This document shows, one piece after another, positions 26,762 through 39,095 of a stretch of 64,000 nucleotides of DNA. Within the stretch, counting starts at the first letter, position 1, and every line of letters starts with the position of its first letter. The notes beneath the pieces were generated by a model. It ran no database searches, was not told the origin of the DNA, and worked only from the letters and a program-made list of their open reading frames with translations. The position numbers were made by a program, and so were the translations under genes. The DNA is from Sipunculus nudus (Eukaryota; Annelida; Sipuncula; Golfingiida; Sipunculidae). The stretch covers positions 59,353,159-59,417,158 of the forward strand of contig CM049313.1 in the NCBI GenBank assembly GCA_026874595.1, written 5' to 3'.

Positions 26762-29620
26762 AGCTCAGCTGACTATAAGTCATCTGAGCTATAGCCGTGG
26801 TCCTTTGTGTGTCGGCTGTCCGTCCGTCCGTCCGTTAAACTGGCACATTTTGAAACCGTTAGACCTACAAATCCGAAATTTGGCATACACTTAGATGTCC
26901 CAAAAATCTCCTACCATACAGAAAATTGGGTCATTAGGACTTCGTTCCTTTGAGATATTAAGGAAAAACCTCCATTTTCCATTAAAAAAGCCATTGTTAC
27001 ACTATAAGACTGCCTAATATCAAAACCACTGATCTAATTTTAAAATAGTGAATATGCATATTCTTCCATACATTTTCTATGTACATACCAAAAATTAGGT
27101 CAGTATTGTGTAATTTGTTGAAGTTATGGGCCGGAACATAATGCACCACATAAAAAAAATCAGGAAATATATTAACTCGCTTAACATAAGAATGGCTGAA
27201 GCTAGAGACTTCTTTTCAGGGATATAACTCCATTTAATCAAGATTCAATTGTATACCGAAAATTAGATCTGAATTTTTCAAATTTTATAGGATATTCGCA
27301 TAAATATGAAATCAGTACTTAATATTTTGCCCAAATTTGGGCATGGCATGTTTTTTCCCTATAAGTACTGTTGGTTTAATTTTCATATCATGCCCACGTA
27401 AGGGTTTCAGCTTCTAAATTCTTAAATTTAAAAGGAATTGACCAAAAACTGTAACTTTCATTACATTTTTTATGAGACCATGTCACACCTTGGCTGTACT
27501 GAAGCCCCTCTATATGTCCCCATATTGACCTTTCATGCTTGAAGCAAGGCATATACTGCAGTAAGCCAGCTCTTGGGTGGCCTCAGCTGGATATAGCTAT
27601 TCAACCCCCCTCCTCTTGTAATTGTTTGGCCTAAAACATAACAATAAAAATTAATTTAAAAAAAATTATTGGTTTACAATAACAACTTTAAGAAAAATAA
27701 ATGGAAAAGGAATTTTATGGTTAATGAGTAACAGGGACCTTGCAATTACTGATGTTTTATAGATCTTTCATGGATTGCTGAAAATATATTTCAGATGACA
27801 CCATGCAGACAACCACTGATCTGATTTTAATCATAGTGAATATGCATATTCTTCCATATATTTTCTATGTACATACCAAAAATTAGGTCAGTATTGTGTA
27901 ATTTGTTGAAGTTATGGGCTGGAACATAATGCACCACATAAAAAAATCAGGAAATATATTAACTCACTTAACATAAGAATGGCTGAAGCTAAAGACTTCT
28001 TTTCAGGGATATAACTCCATTTAATCAAGATTCAATTGTTTACCGAAAATTAGATCTGAATTTTTCAAATTTTATAGGATATTTGCATAAATATGAAATC
28101 AGTAACTAAAATTTTGCCCATATTTGGGCATGGCACGTTTTTTCCCTATAAGTACTGTTGGTTTAATTTTCATATCATGCCAACGTAAGGGTTTCAGCTT
28201 CTAAATTCTTAAATTTAAAAGGAATTGACCAAAAACTGTAACTTTCATTACATTTTTTATGAGACCATGTCACACCTAGGCTGTACTGAAGCCCCTCTAT
28301 GTCCCCATATTGACCTTTCATGCTTGAAGCAAGGCATATACTGCAGTAAGCCAGCTCTTGGGTGGCCTCAGCTGGATATAGCTATTCAACCCCCCTCCTC
28401 TTGTAATTGTTTGGCCTAAAACATAACAATAAACATTAATTTAAAAAAATTATTGGTTTACAATAACAACTTTAAGAAAAATAAATGGAAAAGGAATTTT
28501 ATGGTTAATGAGTAACAGGGACCTTGCAATTACTGATGTTTTATAGATCTTTTATGGATTGCTGGAAATATATTTCAAATGACACCATGCAGTCACCATT
28601 GGGTATTTTTTAATTTCAATCATAAAAATTAAAAATAAATAATTAAATAAATTTGTTGTTTACTATAAGGGATTATGTGAAGCAGTTTAATGAAAGACAA
28701 GGATGCATTTGATCATATTAAATATTCTTAATTTTCAGGTCTTTTCCAGGTGTTTAATTTGTTGGTTTTTCATTACAAAATTAAAAGAAAAAATGGATTA
28801 TGTCAAAAATAAAAAAAAATTACTCAGACAAGTGCTCATTAAAGATGTCAATATGTTTGAATAATAACATTCAGTCTCATGGCTGTATCAGCTGTTACAT
28901 GATACTGGGTAAATAATCAAAATTTATATTTCTGATAACTTTATTTCAGTTAATAAAATTAAACATTCCCAACTTCAGTTTGCTAATTGTATAATATATT
29001 GGTTTGTTTTGATCCTGGGGTTATTTTTAACACATGTATTAGTTTTGTAGTAGAGATTATTTTCTTTTCTTATACAAATTAAAAAAAAATAAAATTTTTT
29101 AAATTTTTAAAATCTGATAAAAAAATCAGGTTTTAAAGACAAGTTCTCATTATGATGTCTGTAATGTTAATAATTGTCATAAGTGTCTTGACAGTGATGT
29201 GAAAGTATTCAAAAGTGAATATAATATTTTTTTTATAAATTAAAGCCATAAAACCAGGTAGTTACAATCATTATTTAAATTTGTGAAATTTGTATATTCT
29301 GGATTCTCAACAGTTTTGTTCGACTGAAACTGAATAAATATGAGACCTTGAGTGAATACTTAAAAATTGTATTCAAATATGATTAAAAAAAATTCAATTG
29401 TTCAATAATGTAAATTAATACAAATACTAATACAGGTAAAAAGAAAGAATTTGAGTGCAAAAACCTTCAAAATGTATTCATTAATGCATTCATGAATTTA
29501 TTTTAAAGTTTTATTTTAATCATTTATTTCAATTATATTATTAAAGAAATCTTTTCAAATGTTACTGTTAATATTTTTTAATTAAAATTATATTTTGCCC
29601 AATAATTCCAATTAATTTTT
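26762..29620 (+). mobile_element. Pearl-like element, type I, 5' portion (interrupted at 29621)
   Basis: Begins with the hairpin AGCTCAGCTGACTATAAGTC at 26762, then (GTCC)n at 26819-26835. It resembles 21372-23982 but contains a recent internal tandem duplication (27024-28593). At 29621 the match stops where a type II element begins. Sequence after that insertion ('aatgaatagtttaactc') resembles the type I continuation ('aataaatagttaaactc' at 23700), so this copy was probably broken by nesting. Confidence 0.7.
27024..28593. repeat. Tandem duplication of ~787 bp
   Basis: 27024-27810 and 27811-28593 match almost base for base: 'ccactgatct', 'aatatgcatattcttccata', 'gaccatgtcacacct' and on through 'gacaccatgcag'. 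There are only scattered differences and small indels, which implies recent unequal exchange inside the mobile element. Confidence 0.9.
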
Positions 29621-31518
29621 AGCTCAGCTGACTGTAAGTCATCTGAGCTATAGCGATCACTCTTTGTCCGTCTGTCCGTCCGTCCGTCCGTCTGTCCGTT
29701 AACCTGGCACAAATCGTAACCACGGGACCTAGAATCTTCATTTTTGATACAGTGAGAGACCTATGAAAAGTCTCCATGGAAACCTGAAATACGGTCTCTG
29801 TTACCCATATCCTTTAAACTCTGGGGCCCCAAAGTACCCCCCAGAATATTCAAAAATTTCATACAAAAACTTCAATATCTCATTAACTACATCACTGATG
29901 GTCATGATTGTTTGCATACATATTGATCATGAGACGTTTCATCAGTTCCTGCAGACTGGTGGTGCCACCTGTATTTTTTCGATTTTTTACGAATTTTTTT
30001 CTCTATTTTTGAGACCTTTAAAAATGTGAACATCTGTTAACAGGGCACAAATCCTAAAGACTGGACCTGGAATCTTAATTCTTGACACACTGAGAGATCT
30101 ATGAAAAGTCTCCATGGAAACCAGAAATTAGGTCTCTGTTATCCATATCCTTTAAGCTATGGGGGCCCCAAAGTACCCCCGAGAATAATCAAAAATTTCA
30201 TACAAAAACTTCAATATTTCATTAACTACATCACTGATGGTCATGATTTTTTGCATACATATTGATCATGAGATGTTTCATCAGTGTCTGCAGACTGGTG
30301 GCACCACCTTCATTTTTCGATTTTTTTACGAATTGTTGTCTCTATTTTTGAGACCTTTAAAAATGTGAACATCTGTCAACAGGGCACAAATTGTAAAGAC
30401 TGGACCTAGAATCTTCATTCCTCACACAGTGAGAGACCTATGAAAAGCCTCCATTGAAACCTGAAATTAGGTCTCTGTTACCCATATCCTTCAAGCTATA
30501 GGCTCCCTGAAGTATCCCTCAGAATAATGGACAATTTGTTACAAAAACTGAAGTATCTGAACAACTAATGCAGAGATCACCATGATTCTTTGCATGGATA
30601 TTGATTATGGAGTGTTTCATCAGTTTCTGCAGACTGGTGGCACCACCTGTATTTGTTCGTTTTTTTACCAATTTTTTTCTCTATTTTTGAGACCTTTAAA
30701 GATATGAACCTCTGTTAACAGGGCACAAATCATAACACCTGGACCTAGAATCTTCATTCTTGTCATGCAAGGAGGCTCATGAAAGGGTCTGTGGAAACCT
30801 GAAATTAGGTCTCTGTTACCCATATCCTTCAAGCTATGGCACTCCAAAGTATCCCTCAGAATAATGGAAAAATTAATACAAAAGCTGAAGTCTCTGAACA
30901 ACTAATGCAGAGATCACCATAATTGTTTGTATGGATATTGATCATGGAGTGTTTCATCAGTTTCTGCAGACTGATGGCACCACCTGTATTTTTTAGGGTT
31001 TTTTTACGAATTTTTTTCTCTATTTTTGAGACCTTTAAAGATATGAACCTCTGTTAACAGGGCACAAATCATAACACCTGGACCTAGAATCTTCATTCTT
31101 GACATACTGGGAGACCCATGAAAAGTCTCCATGGAAACCTGAAATTAGGTCTCTGTTACCCATATCCTTCAAGCTATAGGCCCCCTGAAGTATCCCTCAG
31201 AATAATTGAAAATTTGTTACAAAAGCTGAAGTATCTGAACAACTAATGCAGAGATCACCATGATTCTTTGCATGGATATTGACCATTAAGTGTTTTTACT
31301 AGTTTCTGCAGACTGGTGGAACCACCTGTATTTTTTTTAAAGTTTATGCATTTTTTCTCTATTTTTGAGATATATAAATAGAGTCACAATATTTGCCTGT
31401 TGGTTAATCTGTTTGATGCTTCAGTTGAATGGGTATATACTACCATTCAGATGATAAAATTTCCTTTGGCAAATCTCTACCCAGTCAGCTGAACATCATG
31501 ACCCATGGGTCACTTGTT
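29621..31518 (+). mobile_element. Pearl-like element, type II, with ~340-bp core repeats, nested in another element
   Basis: The 5' hairpin is at 29621 and (GTCC/GTCT)n at 29666-29700. Four to five tandem units of about 340 bp follow, marked by 'acagggcacaaat' near 30041, 30380, 30719 and 31058 and by 'ggtctctgttacccatatcc'. Most units carry a GGTGGCACCACC- or GGTGGTGCCACC-like palindrome. The 3' end is CAGCTGAACATC, then the palindrome TGACCCATGGGTCA, then CTTGTT (to 31518). TTAA appears on both sides and could be a target duplication. Confidence 0.78.
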
Positions 31519-31954
31519 AATGAATAGTTTAACTCTCATATCATTTGTGCTAGTGGTACTTTTGGCTATGGGCAACCTTAAATTATTGAATAACAGTTAA
31601 CTCCTTTGTAAAAAGCATGCATGATAATTAACATGACTTACAGTCGACATTTATTACCTGTTACTAGTGTTAGTGGTGTGGATTTAATTTTCACATGTTT
31701 TTATAAGCATTTCATCTGTTAAAATCTGAAATTTGAAACCAATTGATCAAAAACTGTAGATGTCATTCAAGTTTTCCAAGCACCATGCCTTGATTGTTTC
31801 CATCTAGTCAGTGAAATGTGTGCTTGGGCAGTATTACATAACTGGTTCAACTTCTGACCTAGCCACTGCCTCTGGGATTGTCTGGGTGAGGCTGGGTCAG
31901 GCAGTAATTACCAGAGAGCCTCTCTCTCTCTGGCAGTCTATCTCTGTATCTCAT

Positions 31955-31996
<42 letters not shown>
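31955..31996. repeat. (CT)n microsatellite
   Basis: Uninterrupted CT dinucleotides. Related tracts occur at 32930-32957 and 50413-50449, in the same position of related elements. Confidence 0.95.
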
Positions 31997-32000
<4 letters not shown>

Positions 32001-32917
32001 ACAGTCTAGCTCACTCTCTCTTGCTCTCTCTCTTTCTCTCTCTCTTTCTCTACCATTCTCTCTCACCCCTAAGCCTCCCATTCTCCCTGCACCCAATTCT
32101 GTTGACAGGTACTATAAACCAGATTAATTAGCTATGAATGTTGAAGAAATTTAGAAATGTGAATCAACTGAAACATTCATATATATATATATATATATAT
32201 GTTATACTGTAAATGTGTAGTTACATTTTTAAACCTGGAAAAAAATGATGTATTGAAAAAAAGGAATAAGGGCAAATATTGTTAATTTTTCCTGGCTCAG
32301 TAGAATGGGAATAAAAATGATTTGCTTTGTTTCTCCACCTTTCTGCCTGCTTTAATATTTAATTATGAATAAACATTTTTCTCTGTAAGCACTTGAATTC
32401 AATTTAATATCATGTATGAATATGCAAGGGAGCTGTAACTCCCACCATCCCCTTCCCCCATCTCATTGAGTCCTTGCTCTTTGGCACTGTGAACAATAGT
32501 TCTATTGCTTTTTCATAAAATTTAATAATTAAAGATAATATATACAGAAAGACTGAGGCGTTTTAATTCCCATCATAACCCCCTCCCCCCCCCCCCCCCA
32601 CCCCGTCAATCCTTCCACCTTTTAAGTGGGGACTTACTGTATACATATGATAAAATAGAAAATAGGTTTATTAAAATAATTGGATCTCATTAAACAAACC
32701 TGTAAGCTTTTGAACTGTCAACAGCTTATCAAAAAGGTAACCAATGGAAACACATGGTCAGATCTCAAAATATTATTTGCAACACTTTCTTCAATCATAT
32801 CAACCAACCATGGCCAAGATTACCTTTTCTGATCAGACTTTATCTGCTTTTCATAATTTTAACCTTCCAGGTGTTTAAGTACTGTTTAATGCTCCATCCC
32901 CTGTCTCTGTCTCTCTT

Positions 32918-32960
<43 letters not shown>

Positions 32961-33355
32961 CTCTCTCTTTCTCTCCTATTCCCCTACATTCACATCATAA
33001 CTGCCCACACTGTTCCCTTCTCTTAGCCCCATCCCAATGTCAGCCTCAGTAAACAAGAAAAAGATGAACCGATATATTCATACTTTAATATTTTGATTAA
33101 CTATTCGTCCATAGGTACCTATGTACATGCCAGAAATTATGTCAATATTGTGTAATATGTAGACATAGTGGGCATCAAAATAATGTACATTGTCAAGACT
33201 GAAGAGATATTGTGTCATACAATAACAAATTCATAAATCCCCTCATCAGCATAGTAAATCATAACATCATATCTGTCATATTGAAATCTTGCAGACTTCC
33301 ATACACTATAGATCCTTCAACAAATAGCCTATTCATCATTCTACTACTGCTTATT

Positions 33356-34403
33356 ATCCCCTCGCAACGAAGTTGCGAAGGGGATATAGTTATGCCTCTG
33401 TTCGTGCGTCAATCCGTCTGTCCTTTTGTCTGTCCAGCTGTCCAGCTGTCCGTCCGGATTTTGCTTGTGGATCCATTTCAAGCCAAACCGTTTGACCAAA
33501 ACCTTCCATCTTGCACATATGGCTCACCCACCCATAAATGAAGAACGCTATTGATTTTGAGGTCACGGGTCAAAGGTTAAGGCCACAGGGCCCACTTCTT
33601 GAAAAAGATTGTGGACCCATTTAAAGCCAAACCTTTTGACCAAAACCTTTCATCTTGCACATATGTCTCACCCACCGACGGATGAAGACCCCTTTCGATT
33701 TTGAGGTGATAGGTCACGGCCACAGGGCCCACTCCTTAAAAAAGATTGTGGACCCATTTAAAGCCAAACCGTTTGACCAAAACCTTTCATCTTGCACATA
33801 TGCATGGCTCATCCCCCCCTTGGATTAAGACCCCTATCGATTTTGAGGTCATTGGGTCAAAGGTCACGGCCACAGGGCCCACTTCTTGAAAAAGATTTGG
33901 GACCCATTTAAAGCCAAACCTTTTGACAAAAACCTTTCATCTTGCACATATGGCTCACCCACTGATGGATAAAGAAACCAATCGATTTTGAGGTCATGGG
34001 GTCAAAGGTTACGGCCACAGGGCCCACTTCTTGAAAAAGCTTGTGAACCCATTTGAAGCCCAACCGTTTGACGAAAACCTTTCATCTTGCACATATGGCT
34101 CACCCACCCATAGATGAAGACCTCTTTCGATTTTGAGGTCGCGGGGTCAAAGGTCATGGCCACAGTGCCAATTTCTTGAAAAAGCCTGTGGACCCATTTC
34201 AGGCCAAACCATTTGACCAACACCTGTCAGTGTCATCTTGCTCATTGAGCCCACCCACCCATGGATGAAGAACCTTATTTAGTTTGAGGTCACAGGAGCA
34301 AAGGTCAAGGCCAGAGAGCTGCCCTCCTCATTTTCCCACTGTGAAATACACCCATTCTAATTATGCCCCGTGCGAGGGGATGCTCCGCTTTGCGGTGCCC
34401 TTG
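33356..34403 (+). mobile_element. Hairpin-ended element with ~140-bp core repeats, nested
   Basis: Begins with TCCCCTCGCAAC GAA GTTGCGAAGGGGA, a near-perfect hairpin right after TTA. Six to seven units of about 140 bp follow, with 'ttttgaggtca', 'ccacagggcccacttcttga' and 'cctttcatcttgcacatat'. It ends with a second hairpin (GCTCCGC/GCGGTGC) and CTTGTTA. Sequence on either side aligns with 51530 and 52465 of the related copy, confirming an insertion. No coding frame. Confidence 0.68.
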
Positions 34404-34680
34404 TTACTGCTGTCATTGCATTCATATTTGCTCAGATATATCGCAATTTTCAACCCCTCCTAAATAAATAAAAAATAAACCACTATATTTTACTCTATTA
34501 ATCCATCAGTCAGGTTATTTCATTTATTATTTACTCACATATTATATTACATTCCTTTATAATAGCCCAACATGTCCATAATATTCATAAGCTTTATCCA
34601 CTCGATATAGTATGACAATAGAGAAACATTTATGGTCCAATCACAATCAGCTGAGCGCCGTGACCCATGGGTCCCTTGTT

Positions 34681-35512
34681 TATGATTCTGTCATGGTTCA
34701 AAATTCACAAGACTGTGAAAGGTGTTGGATTCTTTGCTTTGATTATTGATAACTGACCTGTGATTCAAATTTGGAATTATTTCACACAAATGTGTTTGAA
34801 ATTAAAACAATAAATAAGGTTTCCTAGGAGACTGATCATTTTTAGGCAAACAAAAAAAGACATTGTTGCCAAAAAAAATAAAAATTTTATCAAAGAAAAA
34901 TGAATTTATAGAAATATAAAAAATTTTGTATGGCCTAATGGATCATAGTCAGCATATAGAAATTGGCTTGTTTTGTTTCTAGCTGCCGTATGGTTGCAAT
35001 GTAAGTGATACAGTCTTCTTGTAAGCTGATAAATAAGACAAATCATTACACTTGTATGAATATCATGATCACCCTAAGTCCCTCTCAGGACACTATGTAT
35101 TCTCTGTAAATTGCTATATGCATTAAAAAATAATAAAAAAAGATATTAATTCTGGTATCTTAATTCAGTGTTCAGTTAATGCATGCAGTCAAATAAATAT
35201 GTATATTATTTGATGACTTGTTACACTCTTGTTCTATCATAGTATTGATCTCCTCCAGGTGTACCAGTGTAACTGATGTCATACCTGTCAGGTAATTCTA
35301 ATTAACCCTGGGTAACAGGGCACATGTCAATATTGAACCCTTTGATATCATGACCTGTCTGGTGGTCTAAAGTGTGGTTGCACAGGAGAGGTCTAACTGT
35401 AATTGGTTTCATGTCAGAAATTGGTAGAGTGAAGGTTACAACTACAATTTGTTTTGCAGTTTGGCATATACAGCAGTTTTAAAATATAGTGTTTAAATCT
35501 CATATCTTTCAG
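34681..35512. other. CRTC intron B-C, 3' part
   Basis: AT-rich, nothing recognised. Ends in the acceptor tttcag of exon C, followed directly by a second CAG. Confidence 0.6.
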
Positions 35513-35556
35513 CAGCTCTCAAGCAGACCCAAGTCATGTGAGGTGCCAGGAATCAA
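35513..35556 (+). CDS. CRTC: CRTC exon C: SRPKSCEVPGIN motif
   Basis: A 44-base exon reading QLSSRPKSCEVPGI plus two bases of an Asn codon. SRPKSCEVPGIN is almost invariant in CRTC proteins of vertebrates and sits between the first phosphosite and the GSLPDL block, so the call is firm despite the short length. The donor is CAA|GTAAGT. The acceptor is a tandem NAGNAG (ttcagCAG): using 35512 keeps the leading Gln, while 35515 removes just that residue without shifting the frame. It starts in phase 0 and leaves two bases over, matching exon D. Confidence 0.95.
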
Positions 35557-35597
35557 GTAAGTGATATATACTTTACTGATAAAAGACAATTATTGTA

Positions 35598-37666
35598 TCC
35601 CCAGAAAAAGTCAGGATACTACGATTTCACGACGGTCCTGCCGCCACCGCCGCAGAAAAACCTTGTGAGCGGGATAACTCAAACAATATTTCACTGATCT
35701 TTTTCAAACTTTACATTTGTATAGATATAGGTAAGGGGAGGAAGCCTATTTAAAATGGGGTCATGACCTATGCTAGGAGAGTGACCTTGACCTTGAATAG
35801 GTCCATTTTTGCTGAAAATAACACAAATTCTTAAATATCTCAAGTAAGCTTGCATGGACTGGTCCAAAAATCAAGGTGACCGAAGATCTTGGATAGCCTT
35901 GTGATACACCATAAACTGGTGGCGCCACCTATTATCCTTTTCTTGTTTTTATGCCTTTTAATACCCCTATAATTGCCACTTGACAGTACTGTAAGCATTA
36001 TAAGTCAAAAACTAATGGACAGATTTCTTTCATATTATGCACATGTAGAGAGATGGGTTATGGGATAAGGTCTATTTACATTTGGGTCATGACCTTTACC
36101 ATGAGAGTGGCCTTGACCTTTAATGTGTCCATATTTAGTGAAAATCACACACCTCTTATGATATCTCCAGTGTTCATAGCCATATGGATTTCAAACGTGA
36201 CTTATGTAAGGCCCACCACTAAAGTAAGAACCCTATAGGTTCTAGGGTCATGAGGTCAAAGGTCAAGGTCACTGGACTCGCATCTTAAAAGATACTGTGG
36301 ATGCATTTTAAGCCAAACTTTCATCCCGGGTCTTCATCTTGAATATATAGCTCACTTGCCATTAGTGGATGATCAATATCAATTTTGGGGTCACAAGGTC
36401 AAAGGTCAAGGCCACAGGAGCTATATGTCAAAACTTAGATTCTGGATGATAATTCCTGCTTTTATTGATGTATTGATTTCAAACTTGACTTATATATGTC
36501 CCATTGAAAAAGCCAGACTCCAATTGATTTTGGGGTCATGAGGTCAAAGGTCAAGGTCACAGGACACATCTTTAAAAAGATTGTGGATGTATTTTCAGCC
36601 AAACATTTCATCTCAGACCTTTCATCTTGCACATATAGTTCATCTGCCAATAGAGGAAGACCCCTATCAATTTTGAGGTCACAAGGTCAAAGGTGAAGGT
36701 CACAGGAGCCATCTGTCCAAAAAATTAGTTTCTGGATGATAATTCCTGACTTGCATATGACCCATTGGAAAAGCAAGACCTGAAGTGATTTTGGGTTCAT
36801 GAGGTCAAAGGTCAAGGTCACAGGACACATCTTTAAAAAGATTGTGGATGTATTTTCAGCCAAACAATTCATCTCAGATCTTTCATCTTGCACATATAGT
36901 TCACCTGCCAAGAGTGGAAGACCCCTTTCAATTTTGAGGTTACAAGGTCAAAGGTGAAGGTCACAGGAGCCATCTGTCCAAAAATTAGTTTCTGGATGAT
37001 AATTCCTGCTTTTATTGATTAATGTATTCCAAACTTGACTTGTATATGTCCTATTGGAAAAGCAAGACCCAAATTGATTTTGGTGTCATGAGGTCAAAGG
37101 TCAAGGTCACAGGACACATCTTTAAAAAGATGTGGATGCATTTTCAGCCAAACATTACATCTCAGATCTTTCATCTTGCACATATTGTTCACCTGCCAAG
37201 AGTGGAAGAACCCTATCAATTTGAGCTCGCAAGTCAAAGGTGAAGGTCACAGGAGCCATCTGTCCAAAAATTAGTTTCTTGATGATAATTCCTGCTTTTA
37301 TTGATGTATGGATTTCAAACTTGACTTGTATATGTCCCATTGGAAAAGCAAGACCCGAATTGAATTTGGGGTCATGAGGTCAAAGGTCAAGGTCACAGGA
37401 CACATCTTTAATAAGATTGTGGATGCATTTTCAGCCAAACATTTCATCTCAGACATTTCATCGGTCCCAAAATCAAGGTGACAGAAGATATTGGATAGCC
37501 TTGTGATGTGCCAAAAGGTCAAGGTCACAGGACCAACATCTTCAAAAAGATTGTGGATTGCTTGCTAAGTATCAGTATATGCTGCTAAAAATGGGGGCCT
37601 ATCCTTAAGGGGGGCCGTACTATGTCTGGGGATACTCTGGCACCTGCGGTGCCAAGAAATGTCTAG
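35598..37666 (+). mobile_element. Full-length non-autonomous Helitron with AGGTCA-rich core repeats
   Basis: The 5' end is TCCCCAGAAAAAGT after an A (35597). The 3' end is the stem TGGCACC/GGTGCCA (37638-37654), eight bases, then CTAG (37663-37666) before a T. TC at the 5' end, hairpin plus CTAG at the 3' end and insertion between A and T are the defining Helitron marks. About four core units hold AGGTCAAAGGTCAAGGTCA at 36541, 36802, 37091 and 37377. One GGTGGCGCCACC palindrome is at 35918-35929. It begins 42 bases after exon C. No Rep/helicase gene. Confidence 0.82.
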
Positions 37667-38626
37667 TTGAATAATAAAAGGACTGCCCACTAGAGGGAGC
37701 TTTTCTACTCAGAATCGCTGCTGATATAGTTTACCTAGGTGTGCATCATAGAGTATTAAAAGTATTAACTATGTTGCATTTGAACTCTATTATCAATACC
37801 TTATCTTCTAACTATGATTTTTTCAAGCCATTTGTTTGAATGATGTATTTGGTGAATGACTGAGCATTAATAACTTGTAGGCATAGCCAGACAGCTGTTA
37901 ATATAGTCTTGTATGTATAATTTTTCTGTGAAATGCATGCTATTGGTGTGCCTAATTAATATCAAGCATTTTACAAAATATATTGTTGATTGCCATGTTA
38001 TCTAAATATTGTGTCTAATAGATAAGTATTAATGGATCAGCCTTGTTGCCATTGTGTTATTTGTTTTTGTATATATATATGTAAATTTTATATAGAGATA
38101 CATTAATTTCCTTCATGCATATGCATTATTTTGTATTTAAAGCACTATCAAAGGAAAATATTTTATTTTTTTTTCAACTCAAAATCAGATTTTGAATTTG
38201 TATTTTTCACAGTAGTTTCATCAAAATGAATTGAAAAAGGAGAAAATAATTAAACTATATAATCATGCAGGAGTTAAAAACAGGGTATATTGTAAATTTT
38301 ACATTAAGGTAATTATTGAATAAAATACTTGATCAACCTACCAATGAAAAAGCCCAGGATTGCTTGTCATATGTACACAGCAAATTATCATCTTCAGATC
38401 ATGGCTGATTATCAAATTACATGCTACTTTATAGGACTATAATAATAGTTTTGGTAATATCCAATACACATTTATGGTTTGTTTATAAAGTTTACTTCCA
38501 AAATAACTTAAAATGTTATAAGTTTGATCATATATTTGTAAATAGGGTTGAAAAGTTGGTCGGTAATGTAAACTTATAATTTATATGTACCAGGTTTGGT
38601 ATGGTATCTTAAATGATGTACTGTAG

Positions 38627-38697
<71 letters not shown>

Positions 38698-38782
38698 CAA
38701 GATAATGTATGGTTACTTCCTTTATTATTGATGAATAATTTATGAGTGGTTATTTATCATGACTTTTAACTGTTTTTTGCAG
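37667..38782. other. CRTC intron C-D, 3' part
   Basis: AT-rich with a (TA)n microsatellite at 38626-38696 about 85 bases before the exon D acceptor (tgttttttgcag). Nothing else was recognised. Confidence 0.6.
38626..38696. repeat. (TA)n microsatellite
   Basis: About 35 TA dinucleotides with one interruption, next to the exon D acceptor region. Confidence 0.95.
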
Positions 38783-39095
38783 TATTTATCCCTCACCTGA
38801 GCAGGACTCGGGGATGCATATACCCATTTCCAACAACACAGGCTCATTGCCGGATCTCTCAAGCTTACACTTCCCCCCTCCTCTTTCACAACCGCTGGAC
38901 ACAGACGATCAGAACTACCCACCAGGGGGCAGCCCTCTCAGCTTGTCACCCACCAGTACCCCCGGTCACATCGGAGCTGTGCGCACTTCCCAACAAACAA
39001 GTCCATCCCTACGGCGTAGACATCCTCATGGTGGCCCAAGCCCCCTTGTAATACATGGCAGCCCCACACAGATGCGACACAATATCCCACAACAG
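38783..39095 (+). CDS. CRTC: CRTC exon D: GSLPDL regulatory block
   Basis: One base completes the Asn codon, then IYPSPEQDSG, ISNNTGSLPDLSSLHFPPPL, SQPLDTDD and a Ser/Pro-rich tail ending PLVIHGSPTQMRHNIPQQ. NTGSLPDL..LHFP.PL..PLD is the second conserved CRTC block. In vertebrates it holds a further SIK/MARK-type phosphoserine. The donor is CAG|GTAAGA. The last ~48 coding bases plus the donor are the first unit of a 66-bp tandem array that fills the next 1.7 kb of intron. If the donor is skipped, translation continues 13 residues and stops at TGA 39135-39137. Confidence 0.94.

Larger units (their letters stand above)
31519..34680 (+). mobile_element. Pearl-like type I-derived sequence with its own 3' end, composite
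   Basis: Contains type I blocks (31676-31790), (CT)n tracts (31955-31996 and 32930-32957), 'attctgttgacaggtactataaac' (32096) and a long segment (32100-33355) also found at 50490-51535. It finishes with CAGCTGAGCG, TGACCCATGGGTC and CTTGTT at 34680. It may include the displaced 3' part of the copy begun at 26762. It is interrupted by the element at 33356-34403. Confidence 0.6.

Noticed and set aside
31811..32131. Ser/Leu-rich 106-codon frame
   Set aside because: Produced by the (CT)n microsatellite.
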